In this document: positions 1-9,487 of the stretch, one piece after another
How the letters are laid out: every line of letters begins with the position of its first letter
Numbering within the stretch: the stretch's first letter is position 1
Source: an uncultured Coriobacteriaceae bacterium
Lineage (GTDB): Bacteria; Actinomycetota; Coriobacteriia; Coriobacteriales; Atopobiaceae
NCBI GenBank assembly: GCA_900552935.1
Contig: USBN01000002.1
Coordinates: forward strand, 14,206 to 78,205
Direction: 5' to 3'
DNA: 64,000 nucleotides
Translations under genes and position numbers: made by a program
The notes under the pieces: generated by a model
Databases searched by the model: none
Told to the model about the DNA's origin: nothing
The model's input: only the letters and a program-made list of their open reading frames with translations

Positions 1-6
1 GTTCAT
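1..6 (-). CDS. Start of a minus-strand gene running off the left edge
   Basis: Only the first two codons would lie in the window. The reverse strand has an ATG at 6-4, preceded five bases upstream by GGGAGG (17-12), a strong Shine-Dalgarno match with normal spacing. Nothing can be said about the product. Confidence 0.4.
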
Positions 7-155
7 GTTTGCCTCCCAAGACAACGCTGGATATGAGTGCGCTGCGCCATACCAGGCGGCGTGGCGCGTCATCGCTCCGCGAAATAAAACTCGCAGCAAC
101 GCATCCAACGGATAAGCTCACGCACTAGACATACCCAGGCTCGTGGGAGTTATGC

Positions 156-290
156 GCGCGCACCACAAGGCGCCTCTGGCGCAGGGACCACGCGCGCCGC
201 GCAACAGCGCTCCCCAGCACGAGAAGCGCGAGCGCGCACCACGGGGCGCCTCTGGCGCGGAAGCCACGCGCGCCGCGCGGCAGCATCCCC
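156..290. repeat. Two-copy direct repeat (period 76) downstream of mntP
   Basis: Two GC-rich copies of about 59 bp start at 156 and 232. Each contains GCGCACCAC, then the short palindrome GGCGCCTCTGGCGC, then CCACGCGCGCCGCGC. The copies differ at scattered positions. They fill most of the gap between the left edge and the end of the Mn exporter gene. No reading frame here looks coding. Confidence 0.7.
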
Positions 291-298
291 GAAAAAAA

Positions 299-877
299 CT
301 ATGCGAAGAATGCCTTGAGGCCAATGATAATCAGCACGACGCCACCGGCAACCTCGGCGCGATCGCCCAAGACCTCACCGAGCTTGCGACCGATGAGAAG
401 CGCGACCACGCAGCAGGCAGCCGTGGTCAGCGCGATGATTGTCGCCGCGGGCACGATGGCAACCGCCTGGGCACGAAGGCTCACGCCAACGGCGAACGCA
501 TCAATAGCGGTCGCGATCGCCTGAACCAGCAGAGTCGCGACGGTGAGCCGCTTTACCGCGGGGCCATTGCCAGGCTCGTCCGCATCATCGCCAAGACCCA
601 ACAGGGCGCACACGCCCTCGCGAACCATATTGCCCCCGATGAAGCCAAGGATAATCAGCGTGATGATCCCGGAATACTCCTCGATGACCTCAGCTGCAAG
701 GCCTCCCACGAAATAGCCCAGCAACGGCATAAGCCCCTGGAACAGGCCAAAGAATACCGGCATGAGCGCTAGGCGGGCCTTCGTCTCGCCAGGGTAGACA
801 AACGCATTCGAAATGGTCACAGCAAAGGCGTCGGCGGATAGCGCCACGCCCAGCACCAGGATCTCAACGATACCCAA
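299..877 (-). CDS. mntP: Manganese efflux pump, MntP family
   Basis: Predicted inner-membrane Mn(II) exporter of 192 residues, the usual MntP size. Two DAFAV motifs (residues about 16-20 and 126-130) sit in equivalent positions of an internally duplicated six-helix fold; their aspartates are the expected metal ligands. A charged cytoplasmic loop (residues 95-110) separates the two halves. The start is TTG at 877 with GGGAGG about 12 bases upstream, a rather long spacing, so a nearby alternative start is possible. No Mn riboswitch is visible upstream, where the convergent-side neighbour's terminator lies instead. Family assignment is firm; substrate follows from the family. Confidence 0.85.
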   Translation of the reverse strand: MGIVEILVLGVALSADAFAVTISNAFVYPGETKARLALMPVFFGLFQGLMPLLGYFVGGLAAEVIEEYSGIITLIILGFIGGNMVREGVCALLGLGDDADEPGNGPAVKRLTVATLLVQAIATAIDAFAVGVSLRAQAVAIVPAATIIALTTAACCVVALLIGRKLGEVLGDRAEVAGGVVLIIIGLKAFFA

Positions 878-910
878 GAAACCCGCACCCTCCCCGAGGT
901 GGCATGAGAT

Positions 911-945
911 AAAAAGGTTGGCCGATCACTCACAGACCGGCCAAC
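911..945 (-). terminator. Rho-independent terminator of the MFS gene
   Basis: On the minus strand an 8-bp GC-rich stem (GTTGGCCG with its complement, outer limits 917-945) closes a 13-base loop and is followed by C and five T (911-915). It lies 131 bp after the MFS stop codon, between that gene and mntP. Confidence 0.7.
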
Positions 946-1075
946 TCTCGAGCGTTATGAATGATAGGACCAAACGCCAACGACGAAGAGCCAGCACCGT
1001 TGCGCATCACGAATGACATTGCGCGCCCCAGCGAACCAAGGCAAACCTTCGCGAAATGCCGTGGGCGAGTTGCCC

Positions 1076-2338
1076 TTATGCAGCCCTCTCGCCACGAGCG
1101 TCCGGCAGGGTGAGCAGCATGACGAGACCCACCACGAGCAGCATGCCAATGGAAAGCACGCCCAGGCTGGCATTGCCGGTCGCGGCGGTGATAACGCTCA
1201 CGAGGAAGGTGCCCATGACACTCGCGTAGCGGCCGAAGATGTCGAAGAAGCCGTAGTACTCGTTGGCGCGCTCCTTGGGAACGAGCCTGCCAAAGTAGCT
1301 GCGGGAAAGCGCCTGAATGCCACCCTGGAAGAGGCCCACGAGAATGGCGAGGATCCAAAACTCGGTCGCCGTCTTCAGCAGGAACGCCGCGAACAGAACG
1401 ATGCCGCAATATGCGAGCACGGCCACGATGATCATGCGGAGCGTACCGAACTTGCCAGCAAGCTTGCCGTAGATGATGGCAGAGGGGAACGCCACGAACT
1501 GCGTCACGAGCAACGCGAGCACGAGCTGTGTCGAATCAATGCCAAGGGCGGAGCCATAACTCGTCGCCATCGAGATGACCGTGTGGACGCCATCGATATA
1601 GAAGAAGAAGGCAATCATATAGATCAAGAGCACGCGGTCCTTGGCGATACGACCCATGGTGTCGGCCAGGCCAGAGAACGTGGAGGCGACGATCTTGCCA
1701 AGGGTGTCTTCCTCACCACGCTCCTTGCCGTACTTCTGCTTGTAGGTGCGGATGAGCGGCAGCGTGAACGCGAGCCACCAAATACCCGTAATCACGAAGG
1801 AGAGGCGCGTGCAGAGCATCATCTCGAGGCCCAGCGCCGGGCCACCGAAGATCAGGGCGAGGCAGATGATGAAGGGGATGGTCGAGCCAACATAGCCCCA
1901 GGCATAGCCCGCGCTCGAGACCGTGTCCATGCGCTCGTCCGTCGTGACGTCGGTGAGCATGGCGTCATAGAACGTCATCGATGAGTTGAGGCCCACCGTG
2001 CAGAGCACGTAGAGCACGAGGAACGGCAGGGCGGCCATCGGAATCGCCTGGGCGAAGCACAGGACGAGACCCGTGAGGAAGAATCCGAGGAAGAATTTGA
2101 TCTTGTTGCCCGCATAATCCGCGAGCGAACCCAGAATGGGCATGAGCAGCGCCACCACGAGGGAGGCGATCGTCTGGGCGTTAGCCCATGCGGTCACGAG
2201 CTCTGCCGAAGAGGCGCCCGTGTTGATGGCATTGAAGTAGATCGGCACGATAGAGGTGTTGAGCAGTACGAGCGCCGAGTTTCCGACGTCATACATGACC
2301 CAATTGCGCTCGAGCTTCGTGAACTTCGTCTTGGCCAT
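1076..2338 (-). CDS. MFS transporter, UMF1/Atg22-like
   Basis: A 420-residue polytopic membrane protein with about 12 hydrophobic segments. The N-terminal YDVGNSA followed by PIYF resembles the YDxANSxF...PIYF signature of the UMF1/Atg22-like branch of the major facilitator superfamily; the mid-protein loop (about residues 195-225) is charged, as usual in MFS. Start ATG at 2338 has AGGAGA upstream. Substrate unknown; members have been linked to amino acid or general solute efflux. Monocistronic, followed by a terminator at 911-945. The gene diverges from the phospholipase-like gene, so the 270-bp gap holds both promoters. Confidence 0.8.
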   Translation of the reverse strand: MAKTKFTKLERNWVMYDVGNSALVLLNTSIVPIYFNAINTGASSAELVTAWANAQTIASLVVALLMPILGSLADYAGNKIKFFLGFFLTGLVLCFAQAIPMAALPFLVLYVLCTVGLNSSMTFYDAMLTDVTTDERMDTVSSAGYAWGYVGSTIPFIICLALIFGGPALGLEMMLCTRLSFVITGIWWLAFTLPLIRTYKQKYGKERGEEDTLGKIVASTFSGLADTMGRIAKDRVLLIYMIAFFFYIDGVHTVISMATSYGSALGIDSTQLVLALLVTQFVAFPSAIIYGKLAGKFGTLRMIIVAVLAYCGIVLFAAFLLKTATEFWILAILVGLFQGGIQALSRSYFGRLVPKERANEYYGFFDIFGRYASVMGTFLVSVITAATGNASLGVLSIGMLLVVGLVMLLTLPDARGERAA

Positions 2339-2610
2339 GTAGGCTCTCCTGTCTGCACTATCGAGGCGCGGGCTCGGGCACGCGCCGTTTGCATCCCATG
2401 CATGATACCCGGACTTGGCGACGCCTTATGTAACGCAACGGTAAGCGGCCCCTTTACAGGAGCGGCGATGCCATAAATGTCCGCAATGCATGTCAGAATC
2501 CAATAGACGGATAGCCAAACACGAATGTGGCGGATACCCGCCACCTCATGGATAGCACTCCCCCGGCAGGGGCATAATGGACGCAGCAAATCGACCGAGG
2601 AAGGACTTCC

Positions 2611-3567
2611 ATGCCCGCTCTCATCACTCATCATCTGTTCGGCGAGAGCTCAGTCGCGCTCCTCCCGGAAAACGTCATTACCGGTGAGGAGGAACTTCTC
2701 GCGTTCCTGCTCGGCAACCAAGGCCCGGACCCCTTCTTCTTCCACGTGCTCGGCGCACCCGCAGCGACCAGCGCCTCTCACCAACTCGCCCATCGCATGC
2801 ATGACGAGCGCATGACGGCAGCGTTCACGGCGCTTCGCGACGGAGTGAGCCACCTTCCCGTCCATGACGCCGGCATCGGCCGCGCCTTCGCCCTCGGCAT
2901 GCTCTCCCACTATGCGCTCGATCGCTCCGCACACCCCTTCATCTACGCGCAGCAGTACGCCATCATCGCCGCGAATCCCGAGCTAGATGATGCCGGCAGC
3001 GAGGTCCATGCCGTCATCGAGTCAGACCTCGACTCTTGGATGCTCTGGACGCGCCGCCGCGCCACGGTTCACGATTGCCCGCCCGCCGGTGAGCTCGCGC
3101 GCACGGACCGCATCTGTCGCGTCGCCGGCGCGCTCACGAGCCAGGTTGCCTGGGCCGCCTTTGGCATCGACCTCTCCGCGACCGAGTACGCCGCCGCCGT
3201 CGATGACATGGAGCTGTGCTATCGCGCCATCGAGCCCAGCGGCTCGCTGAAGAGCCGCGCGCTCGGTACCCTCGAGCGCATCGCGCGTCCGCACTCGCAG
3301 CTCACCTCGCTCTCGCACCGCATCACCACGAGCGATGACTGCTGGGTAGCGAATCTCTCCCACCTGCCGTGGGGGAACCCCTTCGCAGGCGGCACCTCTC
3401 AGGATTCCTTCCAGACGAGGTTCGACGCCGCCCTCGACGGATGGCCGGCCCTCGCCCAGGCCTTCACGCACGGCGGGGAGGAGCTTCGCCGCGCAATCAA
3501 CGGACTCAACTACTCGGGTCGCCCCCTCGGTACCGCCGAGGAGTGCCCGGAGGACCAGCGCGGCTAG
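2611..3567 (+). CDS. Zinc-dependent phospholipase C-like protein
   Basis: 318 residues resembling the zinc-dependent phospholipase C/S1-P1-type helical fold. Histidine- and aspartate-rich stretches fit metal ligands: THHLFGE at the N-terminus, MLSHYALDRSAHPF near residues 95-110, and a later HAVIESDLDSW. No signal peptide is evident, unlike secreted phospholipases, so a cytoplasmic hydrolase is more likely. GAGGAAGGA precedes the ATG at 2611. It is transcribed away from the MFS gene and followed after 135 bp by a GNAT gene. Fold recognition is reasonable; enzymatic activity is inference. Confidence 0.65.
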   Translation: MPALITHHLFGESSVALLPENVITGEEELLAFLLGNQGPDPFFFHVLGAPAATSASHQLAHRMHDERMTAAFTALRDGVSHLPVHDAGIGRAFALGMLSHYALDRSAHPFIYAQQYAIIAANPELDDAGSEVHAVIESDLDSWMLWTRRRATVHDCPPAGELARTDRICRVAGALTSQVAWAAFGIDLSATEYAAAVDDMELCYRAIEPSGSLKSRALGTLERIARPHSQLTSLSHRITTSDDCWVANLSHLPWGNPFAGGTSQDSFQTRFDAALDGWPALAQAFTHGGEELRRAINGLNYSGRPLGTAEECPEDQRG

Positions 3568-3702
3568 CACCAGCACGCCCGAGCCCATACCTCGTCAGCA
3601 CAAGCGCGGCAAACGCCAGCGCAGTCCGCGGACCCAAGAGCCCGGCGGCGCGGGCGCGAACAACGCCAGCACGCCCGCCTTCAGCACAAGACAGGACTTC
3701 AC

Positions 3703-4206
3703 ATGCAGATTCGCATCGCTACCAGCGAGGATCTTGACGACCTCGTTCGCATCTACGCCGCCGCTCGTCGCTACATGGCAGAGCACGGCAATCCCCATCA
3801 GTGGGGCGATGGCCGCCCCTCTCCTGAGGAAATTGCGAGCAGCGTCGAAGAAGGCGCATACCGCGTTGGCGTCGACGAGGATGACCGCGCGCACTTCGCG
3901 TTCACCATCTACAACGAGGAAGACCCAACCTACCAGCAGATCTATGATGGCGCCTGGCTCAACGACGAACCCTACGTGACCATTCATCGCGTCGCGAGCG
4001 ACGGCACTATGAGAGGCGCATTCTCCTCCGTCTTGGCTCGCGCAAAGGACGAGGCCAGCAGCCTGGGCATCCGCAACCTACGCATCGACACGCACAATGA
4101 CAACCTGACCATGCAGCACGTCGTTGCCAAGGCGGGATTCTCGTACTGCGGCATCATCCACCTCGAGGATGGCGACCCGCGCCTGGCCTACCAGCTGGTG
4201 CTGTAG
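3703..4206 (+). CDS. GNAT family N-acetyltransferase
   Basis: A 167-residue single-domain protein of GNAT length. It begins with the typical beta-strand IRIATSEDLDDL. The acetyl-CoA region lies near HRVASDGTMRGA, and the C-terminal RIDTHNDN...AKAGFSYCG pattern is the classic GNAT motif B. AGGA lies seven bases before ATG 3703. Acceptor unknown. The 135-bp gap upstream contains a partial direct repeat (CCAGCACGCCCG near 3570 and again near 3670). Confidence 0.85.
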   Translation: MQIRIATSEDLDDLVRIYAAARRYMAEHGNPHQWGDGRPSPEEIASSVEEGAYRVGVDEDDRAHFAFTIYNEEDPTYQQIYDGAWLNDEPYVTIHRVASDGTMRGAFSSVLARAKDEASSLGIRNLRIDTHNDNLTMQHVVAKAGFSYCGIIHLEDGDPRLAYQLVL

Positions 4207-4311
4207 GCACGCTGGCATACTTTCAGGCTAGGCTACCCACAGGCGCATCTCAACGAGAGGCGTACGCCGGGTTGGCCACGCGCACTGCCTATGGAAACGC
4301 AGTCCCGCGTC

Positions 4312-4731
4312 CTAGTGCATGCGCTCGAGTTGAGAGCGAACGGCATAAACCTGACGCATCGCATCCGCAACTTGCTGCTTCGCGTGGTCAATCTTGTTCT
4401 GTGCGATCCAATCAGCGAGCACGCCGTCGAAGAAGATATCCGCGAACTGAAGGCCGCTACCTAGCTCGACATTGAGCCCGGTGGCCTCATCCACATCGTC
4501 AAGCTCCTTCACGAAGATGCGAAGCGCATGCTTTGCCTCGTCAATCTCCTCTTGAGCATCGGAAATCTTGCGATGCTTGAGCAGCGTCGTGATGAGCCCT
4601 CCGCCAAGCATATCCACGATGCCCCAGCGCCCGGCGTCATCGAGCATATCTGCGGCATTCCCAAGATGCTTGAGCGCGGCATCCGCGGCATCGATCGCCT
4701 CTCGGATCTCCGTAGCCCTGTCCTTCGTCAT
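4312..4731 (-). CDS. Small helical protein of unknown function
   Basis: I do not recognise the family. The 139-residue product is almost entirely predicted helix (MTKDRATEIREAI... to the C-terminus), with a glycine-rich turn near residue 40 (DMLGGGLITTLLKH) and no signal peptide or clear membrane span. The start at 4731 was chosen over an upstream ATG because GGAGG lies six bases before it. It diverges from the EEP gene, sharing a 150-bp gap. Repeated heptad-like spacing suggests a helical bundle, possibly oligomeric. Confidence 0.6.
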   Translation of the reverse strand: MTKDRATEIREAIDAADAALKHLGNAADMLDDAGRWGIVDMLGGGLITTLLKHRKISDAQEEIDEAKHALRIFVKELDDVDEATGLNVELGSGLQFADIFFDGVLADWIAQNKIDHAKQQVADAMRQVYAVRSQLERMH

Positions 4732-4881
4732 CGGACCTCCACATGCTAGATGCCAGCGATTTGCGAACAGCCTACCATTCAAGGCCGTCAAAATACGACG
4801 CGACCCTTACGGCCCCAGGGGTTCGCGTGACGTCGAAGCGCGCAATCCGCCGCACCCGCATTTGTTCACGAGAGGAGAGAC

Positions 4882-5907
4882 ATGCGAGCAATCACCCTGC
4901 TACTGGCACTCGTAACGCTTGGCGGCGTCGCATGTCGCATGCTACCCGATTCACTCGCGGCGCTCCCCTTCGTCGCGAATGTCGTCTCGCTCACGCCATG
5001 GTTCGCGGGATCAGCCGCCATCGCGCTCGCATTCTCCTTCGTCCCAGCATGGCGTCACCATCATGAGGCACGGCTCTTCGTGCGCATCATAGCCGCATGC
5101 GCGATCGCCCTCGAGGTTGCCTGGCAGGCGCCCTTCTTCATTCCCAGCCAGCGTGTCACCTCGGCGCTCGCCGCGGAGGATAGCCAGACAACGGCCCTCC
5201 GCGTCATGACCTGCAACGTCTACAAGGGAAACGCCAGCGCCGAGCGCATCGTCGAGCTGGTGCGCGAAAACAACATCCAGGTCCTCGCTCTGCAGGAGAC
5301 CACGGTCGACTTCGTGAACGAGCTTAAGGCGGCGGGAATCGACGAACTCCTCCCCTATTCCGAGCGCTCGAGCTCGGACGGCGTCTACGGCAACGGCGTG
5401 TGGAGCGCGCTTCCCCTCTCGGACGCCGCGAGCGACGACATCGGCTCGTCCGCATCCGCCATGCCCGCGGGCACCATCGAGGTCACGCGCCCAGACGGCA
5501 CGACCGCCCGCCTGCGCCTCGTCTCCGTCCACACGTGTTCGCCCGCCCTGGGCTACTGGGCCCTGTGGGAAAGGAGCATTACCGAGATTGGCGTGGTGCG
5601 CGAACGCCTAGCGGAGAACGATGGCCTTAACTACGTCCTTCTCGGCGATTTCAACGCCACGTATGACCACGCACCCTTCCGCGAGATGCTTGGTGAGGGC
5701 ACGGCGGCTGGCGCGCCCAGGCTTCACGACGCCGCTCGCGAATGCGGAGCCGGCATCACGAGCACCTGGCCCGCCAACCTGGAGATTCCCGCGTTCTGTA
5801 GCATCGATCACGTCGTCACGAGCGATCGGGTGATCGCCACGGAGGTCTCCACAGCAGAGGTGCCGGGCTCGGACCACCTTGCCCTCATCGCCACGCTCGA
5901 GCTGTAG
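4882..5907 (+). CDS. Membrane-anchored endonuclease/exonuclease/phosphatase-family protein
   Basis: 341 residues: two or three N-terminal hydrophobic segments (about 1-95) and then an EEP-fold hydrolase domain. Catalytic signatures are visible in order: TCNVYKGN (metal/phosphate side), LALQET (metal glutamate), VHTCSP (histidine), GDFNATYDHAPF (catalytic Asp/Asn) and SDHLALIATLEL (terminal Asp-His). This arrangement is common in exported EEP proteins of unknown substrate (nucleic acid, phosphoinositide or other phosphodiester). AGGAGAG precedes ATG 4882. Monocistronic. Confidence 0.8.
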   Translation: MRAITLLLALVTLGGVACRMLPDSLAALPFVANVVSLTPWFAGSAAIALAFSFVPAWRHHHEARLFVRIIAACAIALEVAWQAPFFIPSQRVTSALAAEDSQTTALRVMTCNVYKGNASAERIVELVRENNIQVLALQETTVDFVNELKAAGIDELLPYSERSSSDGVYGNGVWSALPLSDAASDDIGSSASAMPAGTIEVTRPDGTTARLRLVSVHTCSPALGYWALWERSITEIGVVRERLAENDGLNYVLLGDFNATYDHAPFREMLGEGTAAGAPRLHDAARECGAGITSTWPANLEIPAFCSIDHVVTSDRVIATEVSTAEVPGSDHLALIATLEL

Positions 5908-5989
5908 ACGCAAAGGCGGTTCGCTCCGTCATGCGCGAACCACGCACCACCCTGCCCATCGCACTCGGGGCACGCCCGCTCACCGCGTC

Positions 5990-6059
5990 GCCGCCCCGGC
6001 CGGAGGCCATGCGCGAGCCACGCCGCCGCCCCGGCCAGAGGCCATGTGCGAGCCACGCC
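5990..6059. repeat. 35-bp tandem duplication between convergent genes
   Basis: Two adjacent 35-bp copies (5990-6024 and 6025-6059) differ at only two positions; both hold GCCGCCCCGGCC, GAGGCCATG and GAGCCACGCC. A partial third copy begins at 6060 and runs toward the end of the ABC gene. The spacer separates the convergent EEP and ABC genes. Confidence 0.85.
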
Positions 6060-6079
6060 GCCGCGCGCGGGCCTGCCAT

Positions 6080-9000
6080 CTACTCGCTGCGCAGGGCCTC
6101 GACCGGATCACGCTTCGCGGCGGAGAAGGACGGGATAAGCCCGGCAACCACCGTAAGCAGCACCGATATACAAATCAGCGCAACGGCAGCACCCGCGGGC
6201 AGACTCATGATGTTCGCGACGTTGTGCTCGCGCAGCACCCAGGCGTTCACCGGAACCGACACGATAAGCACCACCGCAATCGCAAACACGCCCGCGATGA
6301 GGCCCTCGATGAAGGTCTCTGCGTTGAAGACGTTCGCGACATTGCCCTTGGAAGCGCCCATCGCGCGCAGGATGCCAATTTCCTTCTTGCGCTCGAGCAC
6401 GCTGATGTAGGTGATGATGCCGATCATGATCGAGCTCACCACCAGCGAGATGCTCACGAACGCGATGAGCACGAGGCTGATCATGTTCACGATGTCCGTG
6501 ACGCTGCCCATGATGACACCCATGTAGTCCGTGTAGGAGATCACGCGGTCCTCATCGCCGGCCGCCTTGGCACTTTCGTTGTATGCATCAATGCTCGCGA
6601 CCACGCGGTTCTTGGCCTCGAAATCGATGGGGTAGATCTTCACCATCTGCGGGTTGCTCTCGTCAGCATAGCCAAGCGTGGAGAGGTTGTTGTCATACGT
6701 AAGGCGTCCGGCGTTTGCATAACTCGTCATGAGCGAGGTGAGGTCGTCCGCCGTCATGTTGAAGTGGATGGCATTGGCAAATGCGTTCGCATCCACGTGG
6801 AAGGCGCCCTGCATGCCACTCGCGAGCTGCGAGCCCATGCTCTGTGCGGCCTGGCCCATGGCCCCCGCGAGCGAGCTCTGGAGCTGCGAGGCGACCGCGT
6901 TGCCAATCTGCTGGCCCATCTGGTCCATGACCTGCTGCATCGCCTGCTTCAGGTACGGCGCGAAGCTGTTCTGCATATAGTCGGCGAGCGCCTTCTGCAG
7001 CCTCCCGGCAACGTCCTCCCCCGCAATCGCCTTGATCTGGGCGAGCGTCTCCTGAGCGCCCGTATCCTCAGCCAGGTACTTCTGGAACGCCGCGACCACC
7101 TTCGATGGATCGTTCACGTCGGTTCCGAGGTCACGGAACTGGTCAGACGTCAGGAAGTTCGCAAGGAGCTGGTTCGCGAGATCACCAAGTTGCTTGATCT
7201 GCTCCGGTGTAAGCGGGTCTTGGAAAACGCCCGAGAAATCAGGCACGGGCGCTCCGGCCATGATCTTGTTCATATCGATGTCGAAGTCGATATTGGACAG
7301 GTCGAGCTTCACGTTCCCCAAATCCATGCCGGAGAAGTCAAATCCCTGCAGGTTGAGCGCACTCTCATCGAAGGAGAACGCGCGCTTGAGCGCCGCCTCG
7401 TCAACGGAAAACATGCTGGAGAGGTCAAAGCCGCGCTTGCTCTCCTCCTGCAGCGTGTCAAAGGTCTTGCCCGTGAAGACGTCGACCTCGGGGTTCGCGA
7501 GCTGCTGCTTCACGATGTCGGAGTTCGCGGCGCGGGCCATGAGCTCCTCCGTGAGGCCATGCGTGTAGGCGACGCCCGGGGAAAGCGCCCTCGAGCTCGA
7601 GCTGCCGTTGGGCCTCACCACGCCGACGATCTTGAGGTCGAGGCCGCTGGCGACCTTGTCCGCCATAAAGGCGGCGTCGTTGCTCATGTCGGTCCAGCCG
7701 CCGGTTTCGTCGTTCCTACGATAGGCGTCTGAGGGCGAAAGCACCTTGAACTTGGTCTGGAGAGCCTCGTCATAGGTGAAGTCCACGTCGGTATCGGGCG
7801 TGGTGATGTTGCCATCCGCTGACATAGCACTCGAAACGAGGCTGTTGAGCTCGTCGATGTCGAGTTTACCGATGCTGTAGAGCGTGTAGTCGCCCACGGT
7901 GCCCCGACTCGAGAGCACGAGCACCGCCTCATCGGGCGCGCTCGCCCAGCGGCCGGCGACGACGTCGTACTGGGAGTCGAGGAGCTCCTGGTCGTCGATC
8001 ATCTCGTTGAAGACGCTCGAGCCGTTCATCGACGACATACCCGCCATCGCGGCGTTCGAGGCGCCTCCGCTCGCCGCGGCGGTCATGTTGTTGGGCACGA
8101 GCTTCACCGGGTCGGCCCCGTCCTGCTCGCGGTAGATGATGGGTGTGATGCCGTAGTCATACTGGATGGCGTTGACGTCGTCCGTGACGCCGTCGCCGCC
8201 AGCATCGAGCCACTGCTTGAAGGAGGCGAGGTCATTCGACTTGACACTCGCGAACATCTCCTTGAGCGCCGTGACCACGGAGATCTTGTCGGAGCCGCTC
8301 GGATTCTCCGGCACCTCGCTCTGGGCCGCATCGTCACTCGCCGTGCCAGCCTCGTCCATCATGCCCGTGAGGTCATAGTCCTGGCGAGAGATGGAGAGCG
8401 GATAGCTGGAGAGCGTGTCTTGCTCGACACGGGCGATGTACTCGTTCACGCCGTTGGAAAGCGCCAGGATCGCAGCGATGCCGATGATGCCGATCGAGCC
8501 GGCAAAGGCCGTCATGGCCGTGCGGCCCTTCTTCGTCATGAGGTTGTTGGCGGAGAGCGCGAGCGCCGTCAGGAAGCTCATCGAGGAGCGGCGCTTTGGC
8601 TGCTCTGCACCCTTCTCGGCGGCACGGCGCTCCGCGAGCTCGGCGTCGGCGATGGGACGGGAGTCATCCACGATGCGGCCGTCCTTGATGCGGACGATGC
8701 GCGTGGCGTAGTCCTCCGCGAGCTGCGGGTTATGGGTGACCATAATGACGAGGCGGTCCTGCGCCACCTCGGCAAGGATGTTCATGACCTGGATGCCGGT
8801 CTCCGTGTCGAGCGCGCCCGTGGGCTCGTCCGCGAGCACAATCTCAGGGTCGTTCACGAGGGCGCGGGCAATGGCCACACGCTGCATCTGACCACCGGAG
8901 AGCTGCGCCGGACGCTTGTTGACGTGGTCGCCCAGACCTACGCGCTCGAGCGCGGCACGGGCACGCTCGCGACGTTCCTCTCGGCCAACACCCGCCAACG

Positions 9001-9325
9001 TGAGCGCGAGCTCGACGTTCTGGAGAATCGTCTGGTGCGGGATAAGGTTATAGCTCTGGAACACGAAGCCGATGCGGTGGTTGCGATAGGTATCCCAATC
9101 GGCGTCTGAGTAGTCTTTGGTCGAGACACCGTTCACGATGATGTCGCCGGAATCAGCATGATCAAAGCCGCCGAGGATATTGAGGAAGGTCGTCTTGCCG
9201 GAGCCCGAGGGTCCCAGCACCGCCACGAACTCGCTTTCGCGGAAGGTGATGGACACGCCATCAAGGGCGCGCTGGACGAAGTCTCCTGTCTTGTAGGACT
9301 TGGTAATACCCTGGATCTCGATCAT
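6080..9325 (-). CDS. MacB-like ABC exporter, ATPase fused to FtsX permease
   Basis: About 1081 residues. N-terminal LolD/MacB-type ATPase: Walker A GPSGSGKTT, Q-loop FQSYNL, signature LSGGQMQR, Walker [12 protein letters not shown]. After a linker rich in Ala/Arg/Glu comes the first membrane helix (near residue 255), a very long extracytoplasmic region of about 600 residues with repeated DLSNIDFDIDM-type beta strands and a Met/Gln/Ser-rich helical stretch, then three C-terminal FtsX helices with the SVLERKKEIGILRAMG motif. The start at 9325 begins the conserved MIEIQGITKSYK; an upstream ATG would add 41 low-complexity residues. MacB relatives are about 650 residues, so the periplasmic insert is unusually large. 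Probably exports or mechanically transmits to a cell-surface substrate. Confidence 0.85.
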   Translation of the reverse strand: MIEIQGITKSYKTGDFVQRALDGVSITFRESEFVAVLGPSGSGKTTFLNILGGFDHADSGDIIVNGVSTKDYSDADWDTYRNHRIGFVFQSYNLIPHQTILQNVELALTLAGVGREERRERARAALERVGLGDHVNKRPAQLSGGQMQRVAIARALVNDPEIVLADEPTGALDTETGIQVMNILAEVAQDRLVIMVTHNPQLAEDYATRIVRIKDGRIVDDSRPIADAELAERRAAEKGAEQPKRRSSMSFLTALALSANNLMTKKGRTAMTAFAGSIGIIGIAAILALSNGVNEYIARVEQDTLSSYPLSISRQDYDLTGMMDEAGTASDDAAQSEVPENPSGSDKISVVTALKEMFASVKSNDLASFKQWLDAGGDGVTDDVNAIQYDYGITPIIYREQDGADPVKLVPNNMTAAASGGASNAAMAGMSSMNGSSVFNEMIDDQELLDSQYDVVAGRWASAPDEAVLVLSSRGTVGDYTLYSIGKLDIDELNSLVSSAMSADGNITTPDTDVDFTYDEALQTKFKVLSPSDAYRRNDETGGWTDMSNDAAFMADKVASGLDLKIVGVVRPNGSSSSRALSPGVAYTHGLTEELMARAANSDIVKQQLANPEVDVFTGKTFDTLQEESKRGFDLSSMFSVDEAALKRAFSFDESALNLQGFDFSGMDLGNVKLDLSNIDFDIDMNKIMAGAPVPDFSGVFQDPLTPEQIKQLGDLANQLLANFLTSDQFRDLGTDVNDPSKVVAAFQKYLAEDTGAQETLAQIKAIAGEDVAGRLQKALADYMQNSFAPYLKQAMQQVMDQMGQQIGNAVASQLQSSLAGAMGQAAQSMGSQLASGMQGAFHVDANAFANAIHFNMTADDLTSLMTSYANAGRLTYDNNLSTLGYADESNPQMVKIYPIDFEAKNRVVASIDAYNESAKAAGDEDRVISYTDYMGVIMGSVTDIVNMISLVLIAFVSISLVVSSIMIGIITYISVLERKKEIGILRAMGASKGNVANVFNAETFIEGLIAGVFAIAVVLIVSVPVNAWVLREHNVANIMSLPAGAAVALICISVLLTVVAGLIPSFSAAKRDPVEALRSE

Positions 9326-9487
9326 GTGGTTCCCATCGCGGTGTTCTTTGGGGCGGAGCGCGGAGCGCACGGCAGCGGACGCGTTGCCAGGCATCGGACG
9401 CGCCGAGGCAACAGGCGCGCGGCGTTTTCGGCGGCTCGGCGGCGCCATCGGCGGCAGGCACGGCCGGCACGGCGGACGGAGCGGCGG

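Noticed and set aside
5879..7732. 617-codon plus-strand frame
   Set aside because: Antisense of the ABC exporter gene. The strongly conserved ATPase and FtsX motifs lie on the minus strand, and the plus-strand product is Arg/His-rich as expected from a shadow frame.
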